A stretch of DNA of 64,000 nt from Deinandra increscens subsp. villosa (lineage: Eukaryota > Streptophyta > Magnoliopsida > Asterales > Asteraceae), in NCBI GenBank assembly GCA_039602395.1, contig JBCNJP010000025.1:105259604-105323603 (forward strand), given 5' to 3'. A program made the translations under genes and the position numbers. The notes beneath the pieces are model-generated. The model was not told the DNA's origin and did not search any database. It saw only the letters and a program-made list of their open reading frames with translations. Positions 1 to 11,013 of this stretch are shown in pieces (the first letter of the stretch is position 1; the number at the start of each line of letters is the position of its first letter).

Positions 1-2776
1 GATCATCGACATACACCCTGATTATTAAGATATCATTCGCTTTGTATCTTTTGTAGACCGTTTGTTCGTGAAGACACCTTATGAACCCGAGTCGCTTTAG
101 AGTACCATCTAGCTTAAAGTTCCAAGCTCGGGGAGCTTGTTTTAATTTGTAGAGGGCTTTGTTTAGCCGATATACCTTTCTTTCGTTTTCCCGATTTGAC
201 AAAGCCTTCGGGTTGCTCGACATATACGACTTTCTTGAGATCACCATTTAGAAACGTCGTTTTTACATCAAGGTGGTGAATTTCCCACCTTTGTTGAGCC
301 GCAAGAGCGATAATTAGTCGTACCGTCTCCATTCAAGCAATAGGAGCAAACACTTCTTCGAAGTCAATTCCGAACTCTTGGACATATCCTTTTGCCACCG
401 ATCGTGCTTTATATTTAGTTATTTTTCCACTCGAGTTTCTTTTGATCTTATAAAGTCATTTGAGTCCGATGACCTTTTGTCCCGTTGGTAGTTCGGCTAG
501 AGCCATGTTATATTTATTGACTCGAAAGACTCTAATTCCATTTGCATGGCTTTTACCCAATTCACATCTCCAACCGCTTGAATAAATTTTGTAGGTTCAA
601 CTTCCATTGACAATAGTAAATCTTCATCACTTACACGATTTATATTAGCCTCCACCACATAGTCTTTAAACTTTCGGGGTAATTCTCTTACCCTCGAAGA
701 CCTTCTAGGGTAGGGTACTGATCAGTTTGAGAGGAGCTTGGGCCAGCACCATCCGTTTCTGGCTCATTATGATTTACATGGGTTTCATGATCACCTTCAT
801 TGTTAAAATGTATGATCGCCACCTCCTGTGTCCTCCTGTACATTATTAAACATAAAAGATTCAATGAAGAAATCTGAGTTATGTTGACCATCTTGAGTCA
901 CTTCCCATTGCCATGCACACGATTCGTCGAATCTGACCTCTCGAGTTACACATATCTTTCCGTCGATCGGGTCGAACATTCAATAGGATTTTGACCCACG
1001 TTCAGACCCGAAACGTATCATTGGACGACTTCTATCATTCAGTTTCCGTTGGCTAGATTGCACCACCTTCACGTAGCCAATGCAACCAAAGATTCGTACA
1101 TGACCAATGCTAGGCATTCTCCCGTAGACAGCTTCATATGGAATGATCCCAATTACATATTTTTGTTGGGGATCTATAGATGCTATGAACAACAGCTTCT
1201 CCCCAAAATCTTTTAGGGATTTTCATGCAGTTCAAATACTTCGCACTGTACCGATTACCGTTCTATTTCGCCGTTCCACTACTCCGTTTTGTTAAGGCGA
1301 ATAAGGGGCCGTGAGTTGTCTCTTTACTCTATTAGCATCACACGAGTTCATAAATCTTTGGATGTAAACTCCCATCCACGATCGGTACGGAAGGTTTCCA
1401 AGGTTTGTTTAGTGTCGCCTTCCACACGTTGTTTAAACTGTTTGAATGTTTCATAGGCTTGATCTTTCGTTTTGAGTAGAAATCCCCACATAAATCGAGA
1501 AAAGTCATCGACAATTAAAAATATGTATAGATTACTTCCTGGTGTGCTCGGTGTAATAGGTCCGCACATATCTCCATTCACCATATTTTTTGAGCTCTTC
1601 ATCCTTAAGGCTTCAAAATTTAGATGACCTATGCGGGCATGCCATAGTAATGAATCATCTTCAATACCTGTTAGAGGACATCTTGTTCTACATGCATGGA
1701 GGCTTACTTTGTATAGTCTGTTCTTGCTTCTAATCACCTTCAAGTTCCCTTTTCTCATTGAACAACAGTAGCTCCTTACCTGCCATAGCCACTTTGTACC
1801 CTGCTTCAGTTACTTGACCGAGACTCACTATATTACTTTTGAGACTCAGGAATGTAGTATACATCTTCGAGGACTTGTTGATTACCTTCTTTGTTTGTGA
1901 AAATAATATTTCCTTTGCCGTGTATCTCCACACTAGAGTCATCTTCGAATTTAACCTTGCCGGAGATGTTTGAGCTTAATTCTGTGAAGTAACTTTGCTC
2001 TCCCGTCATGTGGTTCGAAGCCCCGTTATCCAAGTACCAAATATCTACCCCATTTGTTTCGTACATACCTGGAATAACCTTCTGTTCTTTAACGTTGATT
2101 ACTTTGTGAATGTATAGAGTTGGGTCATCTTCATTAACTCTATTCAAGTATGCTTCTTCTCCATCCTTCTTCCTTTGAGGACAAACATATGCATAGTGAC
2201 CGAGTTGATCACATTTGAAACACACTATTTGCGATTTATTCTTCTTTTCTCGATAGTTTTTCTCATGTGAGTTCGACTTCTTGGCCCCATTGGACGTTCC
2301 TTGTGTCTTGCTTGCACCTTCTTGATCAATCACAGATCCAAGTGCAGCAGATTTCGATGCTAACCCAGACAAATTGCTTGCAAATTCATCAACGATATTG
2401 CTTTCCTCCATCTTTAATCTACCGAATTTGACCATAAGAGTTTGTAGCCTTGCTTCCTTCACACGCTCGGCACCCTGATGTCGCAACTTGATAGCAGCCC
2501 TCATGTCTTTCGCCGTGTCCATATGCCCGACTTGCATGGTTAGTTCCTTGGGTAAAGATTGAAAATATTAGTGCGATGGAAAATATTTATTTTCTTGTCG
2601 TCGGTGACCGTTTTTGGATCAATAGTGTCCCAAACCCCGTGAACTTTGAATATAGCCTTCATTTGGATCACCCAAAGGGTGTAATTAGTTTGGTTCAACA
2701 TCGGACATTGAAGATGAAGTGAGCTTCCCTCCTTTGGTATGACGGGATTCGGAGATGGATTGGTTGGAGTTGCCAT
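1..2776 (-). pseudogene. Copia gag-pol remnant
   Basis: Gag starts at the ATG ending at 2776 (MATPTNPSPNPVIPKEG). A frame change near 2540 leads to a segment (2537-1833) with a CCHC zinc knuckle, CFKCDQLGHYAYVC, and the protease motif DNGASNHMTG. A further frame change (about 1833) and another near 1750 lead to the GAG-pre-integrase motif LLWHARIGHLNFEAL and the integrase core with the VDDFSRFMWGF and FRTDRGWEF segments (1758-1348). The integrase C-terminal part lies at 1192-980 (PYEAVYGRMPSIGHVRIFGC). Reverse transcriptase begins at 332-114 (HHLDVKTTFLNGDL). At least three frame changes make this a pseudogene. The assignment to copia rests on domain order and these motifs. Confidence 0.88.
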
Positions 2777-2925
2777 GACTTAGAAGCCTATCCTTCCTTC
2801 GATGTGCTGTGATAGTCAGAAGACTTTGATGTGAAGATTCCTTCCTTTAGCTCTTCACAATTCAATCGGTCCTCCCTTCTTAGTCCGATTTTCTTTTTCA
2901 GTTTTTCGAGGGTTTCCTTGAACGT

Positions 2926-2940
2926 GACTCTCATACCAAT
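2926..2940 (-). other. Primer-binding site of the antisense copia element
   Basis: On the minus strand the sequence TTGGTATGAGAGTCACG sits just inside the LTR. It is close to TGGTATCAGAGC, the usual copia priming site complementary to the 3' end of initiator Met tRNA, with one or two mismatches. Confidence 0.7.
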
Positions 2941-2942
2941 TT

Positions 2943-3298
2943 AAGGCCCGTATCGAAACACGCAAATATAATGTGAACTCACACTTTCATTATAAATTGA
3001 GAAAATATGCTTAAAACTCAACTTACAATAATTATTCTCTCATACCCATGAACTAGAGAATAGAGAAATATATACAGGAGAAAAAACTTGACCCTCAAGA
3101 AAAAGACTCCTAACCCTAATACAACTCCTACTTAATTATCTAATTCCTTTAAAATAATTAAAATAGGTTTCCTAGATAAATACCGATTCACTTTAGATAA
3201 TTAGGTAGCTAGATTAGGGGTGGGTTTGTATTTGCTCACATAGCCCAATTATTGGAATTAAGCCCAACAACTTAGGACATAAGATTTTCATCTCAACA
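2943..3298 (-). repeat. 5' LTR of the antisense copia element
   Basis: On the minus strand the LTR starts TGTTGAGATGAAAATC at 3298 and ends close to 2943, just before the primer site, about 356 bp in all. The inner boundary is uncertain by a few bases because no clean CA end is seen. Confidence 0.65.
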
Positions 3299-3449
3299 AC
3301 ATAGGAGGCAAGAAGAATCATTTCATGGTTCTGAAGGGTGTGGGTTACTGAGTTCATTTGTTGTATAAATAAATACACTTGCATGTGCTCTATCTATGCT
3401 CATTGATTGATTTTAAACTACCATTGAAGATCAACCCCAACTCTTGCAG

Positions 3450-3802
3450 GATTCTCCTTATTTCTTGCACTAATGATAGACCGACTGCACCATTACATCA
3501 GAGAACTCCGTATAAGAAGAAAAAACATGGAAGCCATCAGAAAACAGAACCGGATAATTGAAAATGGCAATAATGGAAGTCAGGATGAAGTTAAAGCTCT
3601 GGGGAGTGAACTAAGTGGTCTAAAGGAAAAAGTTACTAACCTTGAATCAGAACTTGAGGAAATGACAAAAGAAGCAAGCGATGCAGAAGCTCATGCAACT
3701 GCATTGAAGAAACAATCTGAAGGATTCCTTCTAGAGTACGACCGTTTGGTTGAGGACAACCAAAACCTTAGAGCCCGATTGCAGTCACTCGATCGAAGAT
3801 AG
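3450..3802 (+). CDS. BAP31-like ER membrane protein, final exon
   Basis: The exon starts after the acceptor ctcttgcag (AG at 3448-3449) in phase 1, completing a Gly codon, and runs GFSLFLALMIDRLHHYIREL to a TAG at 3800-3802. This matches the end of the third membrane segment and the cytosolic coiled coil of plant B-cell receptor-associated protein 31-like proteins, which act in ER export and quality control. The coiled coil has heptad-like Leu/Glu/Lys spacing (GLKEKVTNLESELEEMTKEA) and ends LRARLQSLDRR. The upstream exons encoding the first membrane segments are not in the window; the copia element occupies the preceding intron. I cannot tell whether the TAG is the natural stop, because relatives often carry a few more residues. 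If the copia insertion does not block splicing, the gene may still work. Confidence 0.8.
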
Positions 3803-4631
3803 AAAGAAAGAAAGAAAGTTACATCATCATGATTATTATATTACTACGATTATTACCTAATCTAATATGCTTTTTTATTTCATCTTTTTGGAGGATTCTC
3901 ATGGTCTCTTATGCTCTCACCCTTTATACTTGTTTGGTTTTGTGAGAAAAAATGGTGGTAGAAACTAGTTTATAGGTTAAGGGAAAACATACCATCTGGT
4001 TTGGTTGGTTTGTATGTACAAGGAATGATTTGATACAAGTTTACATCGATCCCTTTAGTCATGTGCTCTTCCTTTTTATGAAAGAAAATAAGTAATACCA
4101 TCTGCTTCTCTCGTGTGATATTTCTTATTTTAGAGGATCTTCCTCGATCCTGTAAAATTGACTTCATTTTATGTGAAGAGAAATAATGTAATTTTAGTAA
4201 CGCACTGTCATTTTGGGTTATTTCGATTTATTTAATTTTTTTTTTTCAAAAAAAGTTTATTTTTTCTCACAAATAATACCACCAGGCTATAACATCATAG
4301 CATTTGGATTTAATTAATATCAAAAAAGAAACTGAAATTTATATATTTGTAGAAACGATGTACCTCGGGGTGGTCGGAGTGGTAAGACCAACGACGGGTC
4401 ATCGGGGTATAGAGCCGATCTATATGAGGAAGAGTCCGGTTGAGTCATCAAACTGAGCAGGCCGGGTCTAGCTCTCCCGAGTCTTCTCCTAAACCTATAA
4501 CATAGAGAGAACCCGTTAGAAGGGGGACAGAGACCGGGGTCTTTGGACCACCCTCCGACAGTCAAGTTAATAAGACTGTATAGATAGTTTGTATGACATG
4601 TACATATGTAACTGTAAGTATGTATATATAT

Positions 4632-4634
<3 letters not shown>
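3803..4634. other. BAP31-like 3' flank, no gene seen
   Basis: AT-rich 3' UTR and intergenic sequence. From about 4340 the base composition becomes GC-richer and looks like an old repeat, but no open frame or terminal motif identifies it. Confidence 0.5.

Positions 4635-4709
<75 letters not shown>
4635..4709. repeat. (GA)n microsatellite
   Basis: About 75 bp of uninterrupted GA dinucleotides. Open frames across it, repeating Arg-Glu or Ser-Leu, are artefacts. Confidence 0.98.
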
Positions 4710-4713
<4 letters not shown>

Positions 4714-5107
4714 TGTCTAGAGAGACACTAGTGGAAATAGAGATAGTGGGAGGTGGTTGTCCAAATGGCATGGAGCCTCCTTTTATAGGCAATGTAGAGT
4801 GGCAGTGGAAGACTGTCAGGTTCGACCTGTGGGGTAGACCCAGAGGCCGACCCGACTGAGGCAAGGAAGGTCCACCCGAGTGAGGCAAGGCCGACCGAGG
4901 CCACGGAGGGCCGACCCACGGGATAAATCCCAAGGTTTAGGATCCCTTCTAAAGGAGAGGGTAAGCCTCCTTTTATAGGGGAAGTATAGTCGTCCTGGAT
5001 TGGGCTTGTTGGGCCAAAGCCTTGTGTGGGCCAAACTATGTTTGGGCTCAAGCCTATATATTCGGCCCGATCCTGACATACGCCATTAGCCCCCAGTCTA
5101 GCATGGT
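4710..5107. other. GC-rich unrecognised repeat-like sequence
   Basis: Contains several copies of words such as GGCCGACCC and CCTCCTTTTATAGG. The latter occurs at about 4781 and 4971, suggesting an internal duplication. There is no coding signal. Confidence 0.4.
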
Positions 5108-5115
5108 GTAGTTCT

Positions 5116-5312
5116 CAGTGGCGAAGCTTGAAAATATCAAGTGGTGGGTCGGGATCTAATTTTTTTTTTTCATAACGTCAATTTGGGTAAATGGGGGGTC
5201 GAAACCGGAGTATATCAAAATTTTCTACACGAAAATTATATACCTCCTACATCGCAAAAAAAATTTCAGGGGGTCGGGCGCCCCCTCCCGCCCCTTAAAA
5301 GTTGCGCCCCTG
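5116..5312. mobile_element. hAT-type MITE, 197 bp, perfect 8-bp TSD
   Basis: The left end is CAGTGGCGAAGCTTGA; the right end read inward is CAGGGGCGCAACTT. The 8-bp direct repeat GTAGTTCT flanks it exactly (5108-5115 and 5313-5320). An 8-bp duplication with CAG-G-GGCG type inverted ends is typical of hAT transposons. There is no coding capacity. A diverged second copy lies at 22931-23125. Confidence 0.88.
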
Positions 5313-5320
5313 GTAGTTCT

Positions 5321-6620
5321 AACTATACCATACTAGACTCATCGTGTTCTTCTGATCGTCTTTTGCGTTGTTTATTATGCCAAGTGCTGCAAAAAACATT
5401 AGTGCATTACCTTATCTTGTTTGGATTTCTGGTCAGGATGGGCTTTTCTATGCGTATGTGTCATCGTGTAGTCCGGATCTGTCATGAAGATCATGTGTTC
5501 GTTGTGATGGTTCTTGTGTGATGTGCGTACCACGTATAATGGTTGCTAGTTGCTTACCATCTATATTGATATGTTGGTAGAATAAGTCGCCCAAGGCGGA
5601 GTACTCCAGTTAAAGGTCCGGAAGCACTATCTAAGTCTTCGTAGTTTGTAAGGTCCAGTTAATGGCCGAGACACCTTGTGTAAGTTGTGTAGTTAGGTCA
5701 GTGACCATCATTATTTCAATAAAGAGTGATTTACCGTAATAACATTTATTTGTGATTAGTAATATTTAATATTACATATTACTACTGTTTATCATCCTAA
5801 AGTATAACTCTTGGACCGTACATTTATGGTATTTTACTAGAGTCGTAATTTCATATATGTTGCATACCTATATGGGGGCACGGGGAGTCACTTACAGGGC
5901 TCGCCTGTGCTTTACGGATAGAGACTTGACCCAATGTGGAATGCATGTTTCTCTTAATTAATTGTACATTTAGTTAAAAAAAAATGTGAGGCACTAGCTA
6001 CAGCTCACCAACAACTTTATGTTGTTGACGTGTTTTAGCTCACATGCAAGTAAATAACAGATCGAGGGCGGTACGGGTGACCGAGGGTCATTAAGGGTTT
6101 TTGATGAAGTCTAGACAGGGTGTTAACTCGACTTAACATGTTTTGGTATAATTAGACTTTGTTGTATTAGTCCTAATTTATACTCGGGATTTATGTACTT
6201 GTTACATTCGGCTTATCTATGAACGTTATGTTCTTCCATACATTCTTAGGGTCATTTAGGGCCTGTTAGACTGCTTAGTGAATGCGATCACTAAAGCAGT
6301 GGCATTCGTTTGGAATGTTGCGCGATCTTTAGAGACTCACTGTTTATTTGTGATTATGTGTATTGGGTTATATTTGTTTCATTTCGCGTGATCTGTTATA
6401 CACGATCGGTCTCACACCCGTCCTTCCACGCCCCTGGCAGGGGGAGCGACAACGGAGGGGGTATAATATGATACTTCCACCTAAAGAGGGATTTGAGGGA
6501 AAGCTAGGGTTTTTGTAATAAAAAATAAAAAAAAGGGCACGATTTTAATTTTGAGCGGAAGATGAAAACATAAGGCGACAGGGGGAGACGAGATGCAATT
6601 TTAATGAAGTGTACTCCGTG
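5321..6620. other. No gene recognised
   Basis: About 1.3 kb with no convincing frame, intron signal or complete element. Moderately GC-rich segments around 5880-6480 look like decayed LTR-retrotransposon sequence but lack identifiable ends. Confidence 0.4.
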
Positions 6621-6788
6621 TTTTTTTTTCTTTTTTTATGAAATTGATTTTTTGACACGCGAAATGCGCGTTATCTACTATTCATATTTTTAGAAATTAT
6701 GAATGTTTTTTTATGACACACACAAGTGTGCGTCATAATACAGTGTGTCATAATTCACGTGTCATTAAAGTCCCTTTTTCTAGTAGTG
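6620..6788 (-). mobile_element. CACTA-type transposon end, solo
   Basis: On the minus strand the sequence starts CACTACTAGAAAAAGG at 6788. Subterminal repeats of TGTCATAAT/GACACAC type follow, as in En/Spm (CACTA) elements. No partner end was found in the window, so this is a fragment. Confidence 0.5.
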
Positions 6789-6889
6789 CAAGCCAACCAA
6801 CCAATCAAACATACAAACCAACCAACCAATCAAACATACAAACAACCATACAAACCAACCAACTATTTAAACATACAAACAATCATACA
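6789..6889. repeat. Degenerate tandem array of CCAACCAATCAAACATACAAA type
   Basis: Three to four diverged copies of a unit of about 20-28 bp. The same sequence type resumes at 15115-15140, on the far side of the proposed hAT insertion. Confidence 0.7.
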
Positions 6890-7220
6890 CAGGGGCGCAG
6901 CATAGAGAGGACCAGGCTGGGCCCCGGCCCGGGCCGTTTTTTTGCTCAGAAGTAGGGATTTATACCCATCCAGTCCAAAAAATTGTATATATATAGTTCG
7001 GCCCTGTCCAATTTTTAATCAAAAAATTTTTATACTAAGTCGGCCCATCACTAAGTTACAAACCAAATTTTTTATTTGATAAAGTTGTAAAAGTTACAAT
7101 CGTTATTTGTTTGAAACCTCAAATATATAAAAATATATATTTAATTGTCTATAGTTTAATAGTTAATGGGCTCGATTGTGTTTTGTAAATAGAATAATTA
7201 AATATATATATATATATATA

Positions 7221-7399
7221 GGGAGAGGATTATTTGAGAACCAATTTGATTTGAGAACTAAAAAGAACTAATTTGAACCACAAGTTTATTTACATGTATC
7301 CCCCATCTCATGAATTGTAGTGGTCCCCCCTGAAATTTGTGGTTGAGATTTAGTTCTTAAAAGTTTTCAAAACAAAAAGTTCTCATTTGAACTTAACCC
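7221..7399 (+). mobile_element. (TA)n-embedded element, family A, copy 1
   Basis: Starts GGGAGAGGATTATTTGAG directly after a (TA)n tract and ends in CCC directly before another. The two halves are imperfect inverted repeats, each repeating GAGAACT-type words. It is about 180 bp and non-coding. Confidence 0.85.
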
Positions 7400-7402
7400 T
7401 AT

Positions 7403-7404
7403 AT

Positions 7405-7477
<73 letters not shown>
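7403..7477. repeat. (TA)n microsatellite
   Basis: About 75 bp of TA repeats with minor interruptions at the left, lying between a family A element and a Helitron terminus. Confidence 0.95.
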
Positions 7478-7478
<1 letters not shown>

Positions 7479-7850
7479 TAGTTTTAGATACCCGTGCGAC
7501 GCACGGAGGTTTTAAAAAATGAATACAAAATTCAACATGTTATAAAAATGTAATTCAATAATTAGAATTAAAGAAAAAAAATTAACATTCGTCAATATAA
7601 AAAGTTATAAATTTGAAAAAAGTATTCATATCCTCATTTATTATGAGTCAATTTCAATTAATTTCAGTTTTTTAAATTAGGATATGAGATATGCATTTAA
7701 TGTCAATTACTTTGTTAAAAGTTAGTTAATGACTTTGTCAATTATTCAAACCAATTAAAAAAATATAAGGCAAACCATTTGAGCGGGAAAATGAAAAAAA
7801 AAGTTTATTGTGGTGATGCCATGTGGCATTCAATCTTTTAATATATATAT
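7478..7850 (-). mobile_element. Helitron-like element with 3' terminus at 7478
   Basis: On the minus strand the end is a hairpin CCGTGCGTCGCACGG followed by GTATCTAAAA and CTAG, with T next, which is a canonical Helitron 3' end. A 93-95% similar copy by eye lies at 12787-13160 in the same orientation. The 5' end is not resolved; similarity stops near 7845 at an AT tract. Confidence 0.7.
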
Positions 7851-7851
7851 T

Positions 7852-8083
7852 AGAGTTAAATACAATTTGCATCCCTGTGGTTTGGTGATTTCAACTCTTT
7901 GAGTCCATTTTTCAGATTATTAACAAATCTTGCCTCGTGGTTATATTTTTTTGCCATTTGAGTCCCTAGAACTAACGGAGTTAAAACTTTGATTAATTTT
8001 AAGGGTATTTTAGTCATTTTACAGATCAGAGACTATTTTACAACTAGTATAGATGAAGGACTGGTTCTGTAATTTAGTTAAAA
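7852..8083 (+). mobile_element. Non-coding repeat starting GAGTTAAAT
   Basis: Starts GAGTTAAATACAATTTG and contains the phrase TCCCTGTGGTTTGG. An inverted relative is at 12503-12766 and a weaker one near 23500. The ends show short inverted similarity. It resembles widespread non-autonomous plant DNA transposons of uncertain superfamily. Confidence 0.45.
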
Positions 8084-8102
8084 TAATATTATATATATAT
8101 AT

Positions 8103-8911
8103 ATATATTATATTATATTATATTATATTATATTATATTATATTATATTATATTATATTATATTATATTATATTATATTATATTATATTATATTATATTA
8201 TATTATATTATATTATATTATATTATATTATATTATATTATATTATATTATATTATATTATATTATATTATATTATATTATATTATATTATATTATATTA
8301 TATTATATTATATTATATTATATTATATTATATTATATTATATTATATTATATTATATTATATTATATTATATTATATTATATTATATTATATTATATTA
8401 TATTATATTATATTATATTATATTATATTATATTATATTATATTATATTATATTATATTATATTATATTATATTATATTATATTATATTATATTATATTA
8501 TATTATATTATATTATATTATATTATATTATATTATATTATATTATATTATATTATATTATATTATATTATATTATATTATATTATATTATATTATATTA
8601 TATTATATTATATTATATTATATTATATTATATTATATTATATTATATTATATTATATTATATTATATTATATTATATTATATTATATTATATTATTTAT
8701 ATATATTATATTATATTATATTATATTATATTATATTATATTATATTATATTATATTATATTATATTATATTATATTATATTATATTATATTATATTATA
8801 TTATATTATATTATATTATATTATATTATATTATATTATATTATATTATATTATATTATATTATATTATATTATATTATATTATATTATATTATATTATA
8901 TTATATTATAT

Positions 8912-8920
<9 letters not shown>
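8103..8920. repeat. TTATA pentanucleotide array, about 810 bp
   Basis: About 160 tandem copies of a 5-bp unit (TTATA), flanked by (TA)n on both sides, with one interruption near 8694-8707. A long open frame across it (Ile-Leu-Tyr-Tyr repeats) is an artefact of a repeat lacking stops in one phase. Confidence 0.97.
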
Positions 8921-8952
<32 letters not shown>

Positions 8953-8954
<2 letters not shown>

Positions 8955-9249
8955 TAAAGTTTTAGTACAAACCAATATTATTGTAAGAACTTAAGAACTA
9001 ATGTAAGAACCATTAAATTTCAATTGAATTAAGGTTATTTACATAATCTTTATGCTTCTTCTTCGTTTTCCCTTCATGTCTTTAACAACCTAAAAAAACA
9101 AAAAACTAAACAAAAATCGTTTTTTTTTTTTGTAAATCCGACTATGTTGCATATATGCAACATATGAAAACATATAATGTTGCACATATGCAACATATGA
9201 AACATATAATGTTACATATATGCAACATTATATGTTGCATATAAAACAT
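8953..9249 (+). mobile_element. (TA)n-embedded element, family H, truncated
   Basis: Starts GGTAAAGTTTTAGTAC right after (TA)n, has repeats of GTAAGAAC, then three palindromes of TGTTGCATATATGCAACA type (9143-9240). The right end abuts a family A element. No coding sequence. Confidence 0.6.
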
Positions 9250-9429
9250 GGGTTAGGTTCAAATGAGAACTTTTTGTTTTGAGAACTTTTGAGAACTAAA
9301 TCTCCACCACTAATTTTAGTTGGGGATCACTACAATTCATGGGAGGGGGGTATATGTAAATATAACTAGTGGCTTAAAATGGTTCTCAAAAGTTCTCTCA
9401 ACCAATTAGTTCTCAAATGACCCTCTCCC
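9250..9429 (-). mobile_element. Family A element, copy 2
   Basis: Inverted relative to copy 1: starts GGGTTAGGTTCAAATGAG and ends in CTCTCCC. Unlike the other copies it now lacks a (TA)n tract on either side. Confidence 0.85.
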
Positions 9430-9705
9430 TATCCCCTACCCCACTTGCTTCACCATATTCCACCACCACCGTAACAATCTCCGACAACGGCGTCCATCGT
9501 CCGCGAATCTTTTCTCCGACGCACCGCCACCGGCAGAAACAAGTACCTTGGTGACTCGTGTGTCTTCGCCTTCCACACATAATATGTTCCGGGAGAAACT
9601 CCGTCGAGATCGTCAGCCTCCAACGATGATGAAGAAACTGCCGAAGGTTGTGGTTAAAAGCATCGTCATCGCCGGAGATATCAAGAAAATTCACCATTTC
9701 AGTTA
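9430..9705. other. GC-richer segment, no gene assigned
   Basis: Short CACCACCACC and CGCCGG-rich words look gene-derived, but no conserved protein was recognised in any frame. Confidence 0.35.
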
Positions 9706-10692
9706 GGCTGCCCGTAGTGGGGCGTTACTGGGCCAAAAAGGGCTCCATAACGCCCCCCATAACGCCCACCCCCACTACGGTGGGGCGTTATGGGGGCGTT
9801 ATAGAGGGAGAATGGGCGAGGGGCGTTAGCCCTATAACGCCGATTAGAGGAGTTGAATAAAAAAAAATAGCCGTTCAACGGCTAAATTTTGTACCGTTGA
9901 GCAAAGATTTTTTTTTTTTAATTTTTTTAATTTAAACCCTCTTTTACCTATAAATACCCCACTTTTTTAAACATCTCACACACCACTCCAACTCCTCTCT
10001 ACTTCTATTCTTCTACTATATATACCCCATCTATTTTATAAACTTTCACAAACATTCACAATGAATAGGCGTAGTTGGAAGGCCGAAGACGACGTAGCGG
10101 TGGCACAATCTTTCGTTAACGTCGCACACAATTGGAATGATGGACGCCGGCCAAACGAGTTTTGGAATGCCGTGATTGATGACTTCAAACGGCGACGTGG
10201 AGTGTTTTTAAACGGGAACTTTATCAGGGCGAAATGGTGGGACTTGCAATCGAAGGCACGAACTTTTAATGATATCTATGTACGACTCGAGCGACAATAT
10301 GGCGCGGAGGGTATAAGCTCAGTGCTGCGAAGGTCGTTGAGCGAGTACAAAACTGAATATGGCAAGAGCTTTATATACGCAGGCGTTTGGGCTTTTTTGA
10401 GGCCATACATCAACAACCCCGAAGATCCTATTTTCACGTTTAATAGTTATATATAGGCGTTCGTGTTTTCTTTTAAGTTGTGATGTTTTAATTTATTTTG
10501 TTGTCTTTTATTTTATTTTTAATGAAAGTACTTTTTAAAAAAAAGTTAAAAAAATAATAATAAGGTAATGATGATGGTGGGCTTTATGGGGCTTTATCCA
10601 CTACACCATAAAGCCCCATAAAGCCCCTTGCCCAGTCAGCGTCCACATGGCGCATAATGCCCCTTGTGGGGCTTTATCCACTACACTTAGCC
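9706..10692 (+). mobile_element. Non-autonomous PIF/Harbinger element, 987 bp
   Basis: Flanked by TTA (9703-9705 and 10693-10695), the usual target of this superfamily. Ends: GGCTGCCCGTAGTGG at left, and at right read inward GGCTAAGTGTAGTGG. Subterminal repeats differ between sides: GGGGCGTTA words at left and GGGGCTTTA words at right. It carries a single Myb-like ORF and no DDE transposase. Confidence 0.82.
10061..10456 (+). CDS. Myb/SANT-like ORF1 protein of the Harbinger element
   Basis: An intact 131-residue frame with ATG at 10061 and TAG at the end. It reads RSWKAEDDVAVAQSFVNVAH, then FWNAVIDDFKRRRG and KWWDLQSKARTFNDIY. These are the three helices, with spaced Trp residues, of the Myb/SANT-like domain of PIF/Harbinger ORF1 proteins and their domesticated plant relatives. 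In that superfamily ORF1 binds DNA and works with a separate transposase, which is absent here. A TATA-like TATAAATA lies at about 9950, followed by a CT-rich leader, and AATGAAA lies about 60 bp after the stop. The frame is short for the family, so the C-terminal half is probably missing. Its intactness inside otherwise decayed DNA suggests recent insertion or selection. Confidence 0.75.
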   Translation: MNRRSWKAEDDVAVAQSFVNVAHNWNDGRRPNEFWNAVIDDFKRRRGVFLNGNFIRAKWWDLQSKARTFNDIYVRLERQYGAEGISSVLRRSLSEYKTEYGKSFIYAGVWAFLRPYINNPEDPIFTFNSYI

Positions 10693-10858
10693 TTAGCATT
10701 TGGTACATCCAATTTGGTCGAATGTCATGAAAAATAAAAAACAAAGCTACTGTAACAAAAAGTTTCAAACCAAAGCCACTTTAATAAAAAATTCAAAAAT
10801 TTTTTTTGGATTCAAACCGTCGTTTTTATTTCCGTTCATCTCAATTGAACAATTGTTT

Positions 10859-10960
10859 CCGATTCCCGTTCGTTTTAATCGGACCATCGTCGTCGATTCC
10901 TGTTCGTTTCAATCGGACCATCGTCGCCGAATCTCGTTCGTTTCATTCGAAACACCGTCG
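10859..10960. repeat. 36-bp tandem repeat, about three copies
   Basis: Diverged copies built on CGTTCGTTTCAATCGGACC followed by ATCGTCG. No protein-coding role evident. Confidence 0.75.
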
Positions 10961-11013
10961 CCGGAAGAGATGTGGGGTTTAGGTCGTCGTGGTTGGAGTT
11001 AATGCGTCATTTG

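Larger units (their letters stand above)
1..3298 (-). mobile_element. Ty1/copia retrotransposon, antisense, cut by window start
   Basis: Reading the minus strand from about 3298 down, the order is LTR, primer-binding site, gag, protease, integrase, reverse transcriptase, which is the copia order. The element runs off the window at base 1 inside the reverse transcriptase, so the 3' LTR and the target duplication cannot be seen. Coding is broken by several frameshifts, so this copy is not autonomous. It lies about 150 bp before an exon of a BAP31-like gene on the opposite strand, which places it in an intron of that gene or makes it the break point of that gene. Confidence 0.9.

Noticed and set aside
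4562..4933. Ser-Leu or Arg-Glu repeat proteins around the GA tract
   Set aside because: Microsatellite translation in several frames at once.
8053..8994. 313-codon open frame of repeated Ile-Leu-Tyr-Tyr
   Set aside because: It is only the stop-free phase of the TTATA array; no real protein signal.
9413..9697. 94-codon minus-strand frame next to the Harbinger element
   Set aside because: No conserved residues recognised; it runs into the family A element at one end.
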